Shown here: piece by piece, positions 1-8,820 of the stretch | How positions within the stretch are numbered: the first letter of the stretch is position 1 | Layout: each line of letters starts with the position of its first letter | From: Deltaproteobacteria bacterium | GTDB taxonomy: Bacteria; Myxococcota_A; UBA9160; UBA4427 | Assembly: GCA_029261835.1 (NCBI GenBank) | Contig: JAJDAO010000021.1 | Coordinates: 62,001 to 126,000, forward strand | Reading direction: 5' to 3' | DNA length: 64,000 nucleotides | Notes under the pieces: model-generated | Told to the model about the DNA's origin: nothing | Seen by the model: only the letters and a program-made list of their open reading frames with translations | Database searches by the model: none | Made by a program: the position numbers and the translations under genes

Positions 1-734
1 ACGACAACCGCGCGAGTCGTAGAGATCCCCACGCCCACCGTCCCGCCGGTGGTTCGCAGTCCCATGTGGCAGCCGACCATCGTAATGGTCCAGCCGAAGA
101 AGATGGTCTTCACCAGCCCGCTCATCAGGTTCTCCAACTCCACGACCCTGATAATGCTCTGGTAGTAGAAGTTCGCCCCAATGCCGTACTGGCTGGCAAT
201 CAGCAAGCCACCAGCCATCCCGAGTATGTTGGCGAGCATCGCGAGCATGGGCAGCCCGAGGGTTCCGGCAATCACACGGGGCAGCACCAGCTTCTGGATT
301 GGATCGGCTCCCATGGCGCGAATGGCATCCACCTGTTCCGTCACTGCCATCGACCCGAGCTCAGCGGTAATGCCGGCACCGACGCGTCCCGAGACCACGA
401 GCGCGGTGAGCACCGGGCCGAGCTCGAGCACGAAGGCGAGGCCCACGAAGCTCCCCGTATAGGGCTTGGCGCCAAAGCGCGTCAACGACTCCGCCGTCTG
501 CAGAGCCAGCACCATGCCGGTGAAGAGCGCCGTGATCGAAACGATCGTCGTGGAGCGAGCCGCGATCGACTCGAACTGCACGAAGACCTCACGCAACGGA
601 AAGCCGCGACGCACGATTGCCCGTGGAGTCCGCAACGAGAGCAGCGTGAACTGTCCCACCTCATCGAGGATCGAGAGCACGCGGTTGCCCAGTCGCACGA
701 TCGGTCCGTCGGCCACCCCAGCGATGCTCGTCAT
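1..734 (-). CDS. mlaE: MlaE-family ABC transporter permease (partial, runs off the left edge)
   Basis: Inner-membrane permease of the Mla/Mce-type phospholipid transport system, which moves lipids between inner and outer membranes with an MlaF ATPase and an MCE-domain protein. About 244 residues are visible before the window edge. The frame shows the family signature: a long hydrophobic segment ITALFTGMVLALQ, then ELGPVLTALVVSGRVGAGI followed by AELGSMAVTEQVDAIRAMG, the cytoplasmic coupling region typical of MlaE. The ATG at 734 overlaps the stop of the upstream lipoprotein gene as ATGA, so the two are translationally coupled. The MlaF and MlaD partners would lie outside the window. The C-terminus is missing only because of the edge. 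Confidence 0.9.
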   Translation of the reverse strand, partial: MTSIAGVADGPIVRLGNRVLSILDEVGQFTLLSLRTPRAIVRRGFPLREVFVQFESIAARSTTIVSITALFTGMVLALQTAESLTRFGAKPYTGSFVGLAFVLELGPVLTALVVSGRVGAGITAELGSMAVTEQVDAIRAMGADPIQKLVLPRVIAGTLGLPMLAMLANILGMAGGLLIASQYGIGANFYYQSIIRVVELENLMSGLVKTIFFGWTITMVGCHMGLRTTGGTVGVGISTTRAVV

Positions 735-1321
735 GGAGCGCTCTCTTCGCCGCCGTGCCCAGGGGCTCGCGACTCGAAGCTCGCCCACCAGCGGTCGAAT
801 AGCGGCTCCACCGCGACAAAAGTGGCCGGCCGCGATGAGATCAGCACCCAGTCGAAGACACAGCCACCACCGACGAGGGTGACGGTCTTGATCCGCACGT
901 CCTCCCCGTTCTCCACGGAATCCATCATCTGCCACCAGCCCTCGTTGCCGTGGTGGTCAAGACGACCCGCGGCCCGCGACTTGCGATCCGGGGTTCCGAT
1001 CATCAAGTGCCGGGCCAGCTGGCTCGGCGTAGCTCGGGTCTTGCGACAGCTCGAACTCATGCTGATTGCCGGCCCGGTGGCATGCCTGAAGGCCAGATCG
1101 GCCCCCTCCACGCGGATCGGCGACCAGTCGTCCTGGGAGTCTTCCTGCGGCGGGTGAGCGATGACATAGCCGACGCCGCGGTGCCCGTAGGAGGGCGTAC
1201 CCGCGCGATCGAGGATCACCAGATCACCCGCACAGCCAGGCGACGACCCGGACAGCAGCAGAACGAACAGTCCTGCCGCCATCATCGCACCCTGCGGCGT
1301 TCGCCCCCTTGCGGCCTGCAT
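731..1321 (-). CDS. putative lipoprotein encoded upstream of mlaE
   Basis: A 196-residue protein with an N-terminal hydrophobic stretch (about residues 14-24, AGLFVLLLSG) followed by SSPGC, a plausible lipobox, so it is probably an exported lipoprotein. An alternative start at 1285 gives a shorter signal peptide. The body has no domain I recognise; it contains several Trp and Cys and a GGGCVFDW stretch. It is coupled to mlaE by a 4-base overlap, which suggests a role with the lipid-transport system or envelope, but that is inference from position only. Confidence 0.65.
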   Translation of the reverse strand: MQAARGRTPQGAMMAAGLFVLLLSGSSPGCAGDLVILDRAGTPSYGHRGVGYVIAHPPQEDSQDDWSPIRVEGADLAFRHATGPAISMSSSCRKTRATPSQLARHLMIGTPDRKSRAAGRLDHHGNEGWWQMMDSVENGEDVRIKTVTLVGGGCVFDWVLISSRPATFVAVEPLFDRWWASFESRAPGHGGEESAP

Positions 1322-1423
1322 CGGTCTCGAAAGCTACCCCAGTTTCAGCGCGACATGTGATTCTCGATGCGTGGTCCACACGACCTTGACGAGCGGGGCA
1401 CGCGCCGGTACCCCAACGCCGAC

Positions 1424-2098
1424 ATGATGAGATCTCGCGGTCAATCCGACGACACGCCAGCCGACCGGAACGAACGCCTGGTTCTCGCCAGTGCATCGCC
1501 ACGCAGGCGTGAAATCTTGAAGCGGGCCGGCGTCGAGTTCGAGGTGCGCACCCCGGAGATCGCGGAGGAGATGCGACCGGGCGAGCGGCCGGAGCAGCTT
1601 ACGCAGCGACTGGCGCGGGAAAAAGCCCTCGCAGTGGTCTCCCAGCTCGGCGCAGCACCGAGGCGTTGGGTGCTGGGTGCGGACACGGTTGTCGTGCTGG
1701 GAGAGTCCGTGCTGGGAAAGCCGCGCGATGCTGAACACGCCGTCCGCCTGCTCTCGAGCCTGGTCGGACAGCGGCACCGCGTCATCACCGGCATCGCGCT
1801 GGCCGACAGCGCGAGCCGCACCGTGCGGAGCCAGGCCGTGGAGTCTTGGGTCAGCATGGGGATGGCCAGCGAGAACGAGATCCGCGCCTATGTGGCCAGC
1901 GGCGAGCCACTCGACAAGGCGGGCGCCTATGCGCTCCAAGGTGAGGGTGGGCGCCAGTTCGTCGATCGCGTCGAGGGCAGCCGGAGCAACGTCATCGGAC
2001 TGCCGCTCGAGGAGACGCTGGCGCTGCTGGCCGACGCGCGTCTCTCGGAAGCGGAAGGAGAGGTCGCAAGCCGGCCGAAGGGAGAGCCGCCGAGTTGA
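1424..2098 (+). CDS. maf: Maf family nucleoside triphosphate pyrophosphatase
   Basis: House-cleaning nucleotide pyrophosphatase (dTTP/UTP type or related) that hydrolyses non-canonical or excess nucleotides in the cytoplasm. The Maf signature LVLASASPRRREIL is near the N-terminus and the catalytic-region motif VLGADTVVVL follows; GEPLDKAGAYALQG and the C-terminal SNVIGLPLE are also family hallmarks. The frame is open from 1367, but a start at 1424 (MMRSRG) puts the signature close to the N-terminus as usual. The stop overlaps the TTG start of the next gene, marking the beginning of a conserved operon with yggS, proC, divIVA and a DUF167 gene. Confidence 0.9.
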   Translation: MMRSRGQSDDTPADRNERLVLASASPRRREILKRAGVEFEVRTPEIAEEMRPGERPEQLTQRLAREKALAVVSQLGAAPRRWVLGADTVVVLGESVLGKPRDAEHAVRLLSSLVGQRHRVITGIALADSASRTVRSQAVESWVSMGMASENEIRAYVASGEPLDKAGAYALQGEGGRQFVDRVEGSRSNVIGLPLEETLALLADARLSEAEGEVASRPKGEPPS

Positions 2099-2856
2099 GT
2101 GGAGCGATCGACCCCGCCCTACTGGCCGAGGTGGCCGGACAGATGGCAAGTGTTCGCGCACGCATCGAGCGGGCCTGCCGCCGCGCGCGGCGCGACCCGG
2201 GCGAAATCACACTCGTCGGGGCATCCAAGCGCCAGCCCCTCGAACGCATCGCTGCCGCCGTCGGTGCCGGCCTGCTCGAACTCGGGGAGAACTACGTACA
2301 GGAAGCGCGCGACAAGCAGGCGCAGCTTGCGGAGCTACTCGGCCAGCTCCAGCGCGACCGGGCAACGCCCGAGCCGCGCTGGCGCATGATCGGCCACCTG
2401 CAGCGCAACAAGGCGCGCCACGCAGTGAGGATCTTTCATGCCGTCGACACGGTCGACCGCAGCGAGCTGGCGGAGGAGATCGATCGGCGGGCAGCGACGC
2501 TGGGCACGCCGATCGATATCTGCCTGCAGGTCAATCTGAGCGGCGAGAAGCAGAAGGCTGGACTCCCTGAGAGCGAGCTCCCAGCCCTCCTCCGCAGCTG
2601 CCAGTCCCTGCGGCACCTGCGCGTGCGCGGGCTGATGACGATCCCAGCGGGCGGCCGCGACCCCGAAGCCAGTCGCGCCACCTTTGCGCGGCTGCGCGAG
2701 CTGCGCGATACCCTCTCGCGCGAACACGCCGACCTGCCGCTGTGCGATCTCAACATGGGAATGTCGGCCGATCTCGAGGTTGCAGTCGAAGAGGGCGCCA
2801 CCGTCGTTCGGGTGGGGACGGCACTCTTCGGCCCCCGCGACCTGCCCAAACCGTAG
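2095..2856 (+). CDS. yggS: YggS/PROSC family pyridoxal phosphate-binding protein
   Basis: PLP homeostasis protein with an alanine-racemase-like TIM barrel and no known enzymatic activity; it buffers PLP in the cytoplasm. The PLP-lysine lies in ITLVGASKRQ, followed by LGENYVQEA, the FHAVDTVDR region and the GLMTIP and LNMGMSADLEVAVEEG blocks that are diagnostic of the family. The 253-residue length is normal. It starts with TTG inside the stop of maf (TTGA overlap), so translation is coupled. Neighbouring proC is the common genomic partner of yggS across bacteria. Confidence 0.93.
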   Translation: MSGAIDPALLAEVAGQMASVRARIERACRRARRDPGEITLVGASKRQPLERIAAAVGAGLLELGENYVQEARDKQAQLAELLGQLQRDRATPEPRWRMIGHLQRNKARHAVRIFHAVDTVDRSELAEEIDRRAATLGTPIDICLQVNLSGEKQKAGLPESELPALLRSCQSLRHLRVRGLMTIPAGGRDPEASRATFARLRELRDTLSREHADLPLCDLNMGMSADLEVAVEEGATVVRVGTALFGPRDLPKP

Positions 2857-2885
2857 GAATCGCGAGCCCGGAGCGAGGAGAAACC

Positions 2886-3713
2886 ATGAGCAGTGAGCTC
2901 GAGAGCGCACGAATCGGCTTCATCGGCTGCGGCGCGATGGCGCGCGCGCTCGCCGGAGGCCTGCTGGCGGCCGGTGTCGCGCCCGATCGGATGCTGGGAT
3001 CGGATCCCGCCTCAGAGCAGCGCAGCCAGTTCGAGCAGAAGCTGGCGATCAAGAGCTGCCAAGACAACCGGGACGTGGTGCGCGCCAGCGACGTCGTCGT
3101 GCTCTGTGTCAAGCCGGGCGCCATCTCGAGCGTGCTGCACGATCTGGCCGGCGAGCCCTCGCTGGAGCGGCCGCTCTGGATCTCCATCGCGGCCGGAGTT
3201 CGCCTCGAAGCGCTGTCCTCCGCTCTGCCCGCCGGGACCCGGCTGGTCCGCGCCATGCCCAACACGCCGGCGCTGGTGGGAGCCGGAGCGACTGCACTTT
3301 GCCTGGGCGGCGGAGTGAGCTCAGCGGATCGGGCGGTCGCCGAGACCCTCTTCGATGCCGTGGGCATCACATGGTTGGCACCCGACGAGGCACTGCTCGA
3401 TGCCGTGACGGGGCTCTCGGGCAGTGGTCCCGCCTATGTCTTCCTCATCTTGGAGGCGCTCGGCGACGCCGGCGTTCGCCAGGGCCTGCCCAGGGACGCC
3501 GCCTACAAGCTCGCCTTCCAGACAGTGCTGGGCTCGGCCAAGCTCGCACTCGAGGCCGACAGGCATCCCGCCGAGCTCAAGGATCAGGTCAGCTCGCCCG
3601 GCGGTACAACCATCGCCGGTCTGCAGCAGCTCGAGAAGCGCGGCGTGCGGGCCGCGATCTACGAAGCCGTGGCGGCCGCGACCGAGCGCTCACGCGAGCT
3701 GTCAGGCGGCTGA
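2886..3713 (+). CDS. proC: pyrroline-5-carboxylate reductase
   Basis: Last step of proline synthesis: NAD(P)H-dependent reduction of pyrroline-5-carboxylate. The Rossmann motif GFIGCGAMARALAGG is at residues 11-25, MPNTPALVGAGATAL follows, and the C-terminal dimerisation signature GLSGSGPAYVFL is intact. 275 residues is the usual length. The ATG at 2886 is chosen because a GGAGAAACC ribosome-binding site precedes it; the longer open frame from 2742 runs through yggS. It lies 29 bases after yggS in the same operon. Confidence 0.95.
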   Translation: MSSELESARIGFIGCGAMARALAGGLLAAGVAPDRMLGSDPASEQRSQFEQKLAIKSCQDNRDVVRASDVVVLCVKPGAISSVLHDLAGEPSLERPLWISIAAGVRLEALSSALPAGTRLVRAMPNTPALVGAGATALCLGGGVSSADRAVAETLFDAVGITWLAPDEALLDAVTGLSGSGPAYVFLILEALGDAGVRQGLPRDAAYKLAFQTVLGSAKLALEADRHPAELKDQVSSPGGTTIAGLQQLEKRGVRAAIYEAVAAATERSRELSGG

Positions 3714-3847
3714 GGCGGCCCCTTGGGGCGGTCGCGGCTCGGTGGCGAGCCGGGGCCTGCGGCGATGCGCGCGTGTTGCTAAAGGAACTCGTGCAAGCTG
3801 CCGATTTCTTGCGGGAAAGTGGAGTTGCCCCAGAAGGAACGCAAGCC

Positions 3848-4432
3848 ATGCGCATGACGCCGCTCGAAATCCAAAGCCAGCGTTTCGGCCGCCGCCTGAG
3901 AGGCTTCGACCGGGAGGAGGTGGAGGCCTTCCTCCGCATGCTGAGTGACGACTACGAGTCGGTGCTCAAGGAGAACGAGTCGCAGCGAGACCGTATCCGC
4001 CACCTCGAAGGTCGGCTCGAGGAGTTCAGCGCCCAGGAACAGCTGCTGAAGGAGACGCTGGTCAACGCGCAGTCGATGAGCGAGAAAATGCGCGAGGTGA
4101 CGGGAAAAGAGTGTGAGATGCGAGTGGGCGAAGCGGAGGTCCGGGCGGAGAAGATTGTCGATGCTTCCCACCGGCGCGCCGCCCGCCTGGCCCAGAACAT
4201 CCGCGAAATGCGCGGCCTGCGTACGCAGCTGGCGGAGACGCTGCGCAGCGCCGTGGAGACGCATCTCAGTCTGATCGAGAGCCTCGACCGGGATCCGGAA
4301 GAGGACTCGCTCGTGGACGGCATGGTCGACGGCAAGATCACGTACCTGGCCGCCTCGCTCTCCGGCCAGACGCGACGTGGCGAGGCCCCTGAAGAGAGAG
4401 AGAGCCAGGCGGAGCTGGGCGGCAGATCTTGA
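3848..4432 (+). CDS. DivIVA-domain coiled-coil protein
   Basis: The N-terminal DivIVA membrane-curvature domain is clear: MTPLEIQSQRFGRR, then GFDREEVEAFL, followed by a charged coiled coil (about residues 35-140) and a C-terminal tail. DivIVA proteins mark curved membrane and organise division or polar growth; in deltaproteobacteria a divIVA-like gene after proC is common. The start is 3848 or 3854. At about 194 residues it is compact, without a second coiled-coil extension. The stop overlaps the TTG start of the DUF167 gene. Confidence 0.85.
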   Translation: MRMTPLEIQSQRFGRRLRGFDREEVEAFLRMLSDDYESVLKENESQRDRIRHLEGRLEEFSAQEQLLKETLVNAQSMSEKMREVTGKECEMRVGEAEVRAEKIVDASHRRAARLAQNIREMRGLRTQLAETLRSAVETHLSLIESLDRDPEEDSLVDGMVDGKITYLAASLSGQTRRGEAPEERESQAELGGRS

Positions 4433-4746
4433 ACCGGCCCGAGGGCGCTCTGAGCATCGAAACGCGGCCGGACGGCGTCGGCTTCTGGATACACGTCACC
4501 CCGCGCTCACGGGCCGAGCGGGTGGGAACGCTGCACGGCGACGCACTGAGGGTCTCCGTGACGGCACCCGCGGTGGCGGGCCGCGCCAACAGCGCCTGCG
4601 TGCGCGTGCTGGCCGGAGCTCTCGAGGTCAAACGGCAGGCGGTCGAAATCGATCCCGGTGCCAAGAGCAGGCGCAAGCGAGTGCGAGTCACGGGGGACCC
4701 ACGGGCCCTGGCGGGGCTGCTGCGAGCGCTGGCGCTGGCGGACTGA
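4429..4746 (+). CDS. DUF167 (YggU) family protein
   Basis: Small basic cytoplasmic protein of 105 residues. DUF167 hallmarks are present: HVTPRSR, the central LRVSVTAPAVAGRAN, and a basic GAKSRRKRVRV strand. Function is unknown in general; the family often sits downstream of proC/yggS, as here. Start TTG at 4429 overlaps the divIVA stop (TTGA). It is the last gene of the maf-to-DUF167 operon. Confidence 0.88.
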   Translation: MNRPEGALSIETRPDGVGFWIHVTPRSRAERVGTLHGDALRVSVTAPAVAGRANSACVRVLAGALEVKRQAVEIDPGAKSRRKRVRVTGDPRALAGLLRALALAD

Positions 4747-4849
4747 TTGAGATAAAAAAGCAGCCGCCCCGGCCGTGTGGCCAACCTGCCGGCCCAGAGC
4801 GTGCTGCCTCGGATAACCGGGCCGCCGAAATAGGGGGGACGAGCCGAGC

Positions 4850-5233
4850 ATGCCCATCTACGAGTACGAGTGCGACAAGTGCGGCCACGAGTTCGAGCGG
4901 GAGCAGCGAATGTCCGACTCTCCCGTCAAGAGCTGCCCCACGTGCAAGAGCCGCAAGGTGAGGAAGCTGATATCGCGCAGCTCGTTCGTGCTCAAGGGCG
5001 GAGGCTGGTACGCGGACGGCTACGCAGACGCGAAGTCGAACACAAAGACCGACGACCCCAAGGAATCGAAGAAGAAGCCGAGCAAGGACGAGGGCAGCTC
5101 GAGCTCGCCGACCAAGGGTGACAAGGACACCGCGAAGAGTCCGGCCAAGGAGACTTCCAAGCCTTCTGCCGCGAGCGAGCCCAAAGGACCTGCCAAGGGA
5201 TCTGGCAAGAGCTCGTCCAGGAGCGCCGCCTGA
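4850..5233 (+). CDS. FmdB family zinc-ribbon regulatory protein
   Basis: Begins with the canonical FmdB start MPIYEYECDKCGHEFE and a second Cys pair CPTCKSRK, forming a putative zinc ribbon in residues 1-45. The rest (about residues 60-127) is a low-complexity Lys/Ser/Ala/Pro tail, unusually long for the family (many members are 70-110 residues). FmdB proteins are annotated as regulators, with little direct evidence. It is separated from the DUF167 gene by about 100 bases and precedes folD. Confidence 0.85.
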   Translation: MPIYEYECDKCGHEFEREQRMSDSPVKSCPTCKSRKVRKLISRSSFVLKGGGWYADGYADAKSNTKTDDPKESKKKPSKDEGSSSSPTKGDKDTAKSPAKETSKPSAASEPKGPAKGSGKSSSRSAA

Positions 5234-5297
5234 AGCTCCGGGACAATCGACTGGTTATACTGCCGCCTCCCCGAGTTCACCTGGAGGCCTGACCGCG

Positions 5298-6188
5298 ATG
5301 CCCCCCACCCGCACCCCCTCGTCGGCCCGATCGATCGAGACCATCGTCGTCGACGGATTGGCCCTGGCCAAGAGCATCCGCAGCGAGCTGGCCGAAGAGA
5401 TCGCCAAGCTCACCGCCAGCGGGGCGCGCCCCCCGTGCCTGGCCGTTGTACTGGTCGGCGATGACCCGGCCAGCAGGTCGTACATCAAGGGGAAGCAGCG
5501 AGCCTGCGGCGGGATCGGCATGCGATCGGTCGAGCACTTGCTGCCGGCGGAAACCTCGCAGGGCGAGATCATCGCGCTGATCGACCGGCTCAACCGCGAC
5601 GATTCGATCGATGGCATCCTCGTCCAGCTCCCGCTCCCCGATGGCATTTCCGCCGCAGCCGTGGCACGAGCGGTCGATCCAGCCAAAGACGCAGATGCGC
5701 TGCATCCCAACACATCGGGCCAGCTACTGGCGGGCACGGCGGACCTCATCTCCTGCACACCCCTCGGCATCATGGCGGTGCTCGACCACTACGGGATTCC
5801 GATCGAGGGTGCGGACGCCGTGGTGATCGGGCGCAGCAACATCGTGGGCAAGCCGGTATCGCTGCTGCTGCAGCAGCGCCACGCGACCGTGACCATGTGC
5901 CACTCGCGAACACGGGACCTGCCGGGGATTTGCCGGCGTGCCGACATCGTGGTGGCGGCAACGGGCCGCGCGCGCATGGTCAAGGCGGACTGGATCAAGC
6001 CCGGGGCCGCGGTGATCGATGTCGGCGTCAGTGAGGTCGACGGAGAGCTGATCGGCGATGTCGACTTCGAGGCCGTCCAGGGGATCGCGAAGCTCATCAC
6101 GCCCTCGCGGCGGGGGATCGGCCCGATGACGATCACCATGCTGCTGCGCAACACGCTGCACGCCTACCGGGCGCGCCTGGGCGTATGA
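5298..6188 (+). CDS. folD: methylenetetrahydrofolate dehydrogenase/cyclohydrolase
   Basis: Bifunctional enzyme interconverting 5,10-methylene-THF, methenyl-THF and 10-formyl-THF with NADP. Signature pieces: SYIKGKQRACGGIGM with the catalytic Lys, LVQLPLPDGI, DPAKDADALH, and the NADP site VVIGRSNIVGKP; C-terminal GGVGP equivalent appears as RRGIGPMTITMLL. 296 residues. Start ATG 5298 follows GGAGGCCTGACCGCG. The last four bases (ATGA) overlap gcvT, which ties one-carbon metabolism to glycine cleavage: GcvT makes the methylene-THF that FolD uses. Confidence 0.95.
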   Translation: MPPTRTPSSARSIETIVVDGLALAKSIRSELAEEIAKLTASGARPPCLAVVLVGDDPASRSYIKGKQRACGGIGMRSVEHLLPAETSQGEIIALIDRLNRDDSIDGILVQLPLPDGISAAAVARAVDPAKDADALHPNTSGQLLAGTADLISCTPLGIMAVLDHYGIPIEGADAVVIGRSNIVGKPVSLLLQQRHATVTMCHSRTRDLPGICRRADIVVAATGRARMVKADWIKPGAAVIDVGVSEVDGELIGDVDFEAVQGIAKLITPSRRGIGPMTITMLLRNTLHAYRARLGV

Positions 6189-7291
6189 GCCAGCCGAAGC
6201 GTACGCCGCTCTTTGAGCAGCACCGGCAGCTCGGCGCGCGCATGGTGGAATTCGCCGGCTTCGAGATGCCGATCCAGTACAGCTCGATCCTCCAGGAGCA
6301 CGCCGCTGTACGCGAGCGGGCCGGCCTCTTCGACGTCTCCCACATGGGGCAGATCCATTTCTCCGGTACCGGCGCGCTCGCTGCGGTCGACCGACTCGTG
6401 ACCTGCCCGGTGGCCGACCTGCGGCCGGGACGCATCCGCTACGGCCTGCTGTGCAACGAGCAGGGGGGATGTGTCGACGATGTCACCGTCTATCGCCAGA
6501 ACGACGACAGCCTCTTCCTCTGCGTCAACGCGGCCAATATCGAGAAGGATTTCGACTGGGCGATGCGCCACTCGCCTCGAAATGCCGGGGTCTCGAACCG
6601 CAGCGACGAGACGGGTCTGCTGGCGCTCCAGGGACCGGAGAGCAGCGCCATCCTGCAGCGGCTGTTGCAGGCGGACGCGAATGCAAAGCTGACCGCGCTG
6701 CGTCGCTTCGGCTTCGCACACTTCGAGCTGGCGGGTACGTCGGCGCTCGTTTCGCGCACGGGCTACACCGGCTCGGGGGGCTATGAGATCTACCTGCCGG
6801 CGGAGCGGGCGCCCGACCTCTTCTCGGCCCTGCTGGCCGCGGGCGAATCGCATGGCCTGATACCGGTCGGCTTGGGCGCCCGCGACACACTGCGGCTCGA
6901 GGCCGCCCTCCCCCTCTACGGTCACGAGCTCGACGACAGGACATCGCCGCTGGAGGCCGGCCTGGGTCGCTTCGTGAAGCGCGAGCAAGGCGGCTTCATC
7001 GGCTGCGAGGCGATCGAGAAGCGCGAGGCTCTCGGCCGAGAGCGCCAGCTCGTCGGCTTCGAGCTGACCGAGCGCGGCATCGCACGAGCCGGTCATGCGA
7101 TCGCGCACGGAGACCGGCCGGTCGGACAGGTGACCTCCGGCGCCCCCTCTCCGACACTCGGAAAGTCCATCGGCCTTGGCTACGTTCCGCCGACGATTGC
7201 GGAGGTTGGTGTACAGCTCGGAGTATCAATCCGTGGCCGCGACGTCGCGGCTCGTGTGGTCACGACGCCCTTCGTCGGAGGTCGTGCGTAG
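6185..7291 (+). CDS. gcvT: glycine cleavage system T protein (aminomethyltransferase)
   Basis: Transfers the aminomethyl group from lipoylated GcvH to tetrahydrofolate, releasing ammonia. MVEFAGFEMPIQYSS near residue 20, LFDVSHMGQIHFSG, GYTGSGGYEIYLP and LGARDTLRLEAALPLYGHEL are typical GcvT blocks; 368 residues is full length. It overlaps folD by ATGA and is followed by gcvH. The P protein is not in the window. Confidence 0.95.
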   Translation: MSQPKRTPLFEQHRQLGARMVEFAGFEMPIQYSSILQEHAAVRERAGLFDVSHMGQIHFSGTGALAAVDRLVTCPVADLRPGRIRYGLLCNEQGGCVDDVTVYRQNDDSLFLCVNAANIEKDFDWAMRHSPRNAGVSNRSDETGLLALQGPESSAILQRLLQADANAKLTALRRFGFAHFELAGTSALVSRTGYTGSGGYEIYLPAERAPDLFSALLAAGESHGLIPVGLGARDTLRLEAALPLYGHELDDRTSPLEAGLGRFVKREQGGFIGCEAIEKREALGRERQLVGFELTERGIARAGHAIAHGDRPVGQVTSGAPSPTLGKSIGLGYVPPTIAEVGVQLGVSIRGRDVAARVVTTPFVGGRA

Positions 7292-7405
7292 CGGCGGAAT
7301 CCCGCGACATCGATACCAGCCGATGGGCACGACCGAGCGAGACGGCCGCCAGCGGCCAGAGGCATCGCCAGATCGCCGGTGAGAAGACGGAAAGGACTCA
7401 ACGAA

Positions 7406-7807
7406 TTGGCGGACTACGATTACCCCGACGAGAATCGGTACAGCACTGACGACGAGTGGGTGCGTGCAGATGACGACAGCCAAGTCCTGATCGGTATCAC
7501 GGACTACGCGCAGCAGCAGCTCGGCGACATCGTCTTCGTGGAGACGCCGCAGATCGGCACCCAGCTGAACGCGGGCGATGCCTTTGGTGTCATTGAGTCG
7601 GTCAAGGCGGTCTCGGACCTCTACTGCCCGATCTCAGGCCGTGTCGTCGCCGTGAACGAAGCGCTCGAGGACGCACCGGAGGTCGTCAATCAGGACTGCT
7701 ACGGCGACGGCTGGATCATCACCCTCGAGCCAGCGGCGGCGAACGCACTCGAAAACCTGATGAGCGCCGTCGAGTACCAGGCATTCGTAGCCGAGCGCTC
7801 GGAGTAG
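7406..7807 (+). CDS. gcvH: glycine cleavage system H protein
   Basis: Lipoyl carrier protein of the glycine cleavage complex. The lipoyl-lysine is K67 in FGVIESVKAVSDLY; ITDYAQQQLGDIVFVE precedes it. TTG at 7406 is chosen because GGAAAGGA lies about 10 bases upstream, giving MADYDYPDENRY as in other H proteins; the frame is open from a GTG at 7379. The 133-residue length is normal. It follows gcvT by about 115 bases, without gcvP next to it. Confidence 0.93.
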   Translation: MADYDYPDENRYSTDDEWVRADDDSQVLIGITDYAQQQLGDIVFVETPQIGTQLNAGDAFGVIESVKAVSDLYCPISGRVVAVNEALEDAPEVVNQDCYGDGWIITLEPAAANALENLMSAVEYQAFVAERSE

Positions 7808-7855
7808 GCCCGGGCCCGACTCGCGCGCGTCATCCGAGCTGTGCGGGCCGAGAGC

Positions 7856-8734
7856 CTAGTCGTCGCGCTCGAGGCGGCGGCGTGCCACGTCAGACCACGC
7901 CCCCTCGGCGTCGAGCTGCAAGTAGCGTCGCCAGTGCCGGCCGGCCTGCAGCCCGCGACCGAGTTTCTCGTAGAGCAACGCCAGATTGATGTGGAGATCC
8001 GAGTAGAGCGGATCCGCCGCGAGCGCGGCTTGGTAGTGGTGCAGAGACATCTCGTTGCAGCCGTCCTCCTCCAGGAGGTTGGCCAGGTTGAAGTGCGCCT
8101 CGACGTGCTGCTCGTCGATCTCCAGACATCGTTCGAAACAACGACGGGCGGCGACCCGATCTCCAGCGTTGTAGTAGACGGCGCCGAGATTGCAGTGGCA
8201 ATCGGCGAAGTCGGGCGCCAGCTCGATCCCCCTCAGATAAGCGTCGATGGCCTGCTTGACCGTCGCCGACTCAACATCCAGCCTGCAGCCCCGCTCGAAA
8301 CACTCCTCAGCCGTCTCCTCGTGCTCGTCTCCCGACTCGGCGGCCGTGCTGATCGGGGTCACTGCCTCGCAGACAGCGAAGTCCGTGCCGAAGTCGAGCA
8401 CCATCTGGCCGTCGGGCTCGAGCAGCACGCCTTCGTGACGGATCACGATCCGCTCGGAACCCTCGACCCAGAGTCGCAGCGAACCCAGTGGGTCATCGAG
8501 TTCGGGCAGACGATCTCGCAGGAGCTCCACGTTGCGTCGGATCCGACGCAATGGAACGCCTTCCTCCAGCAGCGAGAGGATCGCGCGCAGGCATACGAGA
8601 TCCCGGAATCCGAAGAGGGCGTGGTCACCCGACGCGGTCTGGGGCTGCACGAGGTCGGTGCGCTCCCAGTAACGCAGGCGCGCCGGAGATACCTTCAGTA
8701 TGCGGGCAGCATCACCGAGGGTGTAGGTCGTCAC
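7856..8734 (-). CDS. MerR-type HTH protein with C-terminal TPR repeats
   Basis: Residues 1-70 are a MerR winged helix: YTLGDAARILKVSPARLRYW, the basic turn, and the RAILSLLEEGVPLRRIRR helix. Residues about 75-130 form a linker domain, then about 145-285 hold tetratricopeptide repeats (for example FADCHCNLGAVYYNAGDRV and HVEAHFNLANLLEEDG). This MerR-TPR architecture is a probable transcription regulator or polar signalling protein, not a metal sensor; no metal-binding Cys are in place. It is transcribed away from selC and converges with gcvH. Confidence 0.8.
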   Translation of the reverse strand: MTTYTLGDAARILKVSPARLRYWERTDLVQPQTASGDHALFGFRDLVCLRAILSLLEEGVPLRRIRRNVELLRDRLPELDDPLGSLRLWVEGSERIVIRHEGVLLEPDGQMVLDFGTDFAVCEAVTPISTAAESGDEHEETAEECFERGCRLDVESATVKQAIDAYLRGIELAPDFADCHCNLGAVYYNAGDRVAARRCFERCLEIDEQHVEAHFNLANLLEEDGCNEMSLHHYQAALAADPLYSDLHINLALLYEKLGRGLQAGRHWRRYLQLDAEGAWSDVARRRLERDD

Positions 8735-8820
8735 GACGCCAGAGACTACACCGCCGGCGCAGTCAGTGGCTTGCCTTTTTTCCCCGGCCGGCGCGGGCCG
8801 GTGAGCGTCGCTATCGCGGT

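Noticed and set aside
66..1157. 363-codon plus-strand frame opposite mlaE and the lipoprotein gene
   Set aside because: It has the His/Glu/Arg-rich composition of an antisense GC shadow and covers two genes with clear family motifs and a coupled overlap.
8768..8802. CCGGCC/GGCCGG stem near a T-run as a terminator
   Set aside because: The T-run precedes the stem on the plus strand and becomes an A-run after it on the minus strand, so neither direction has the stem-then-U order.
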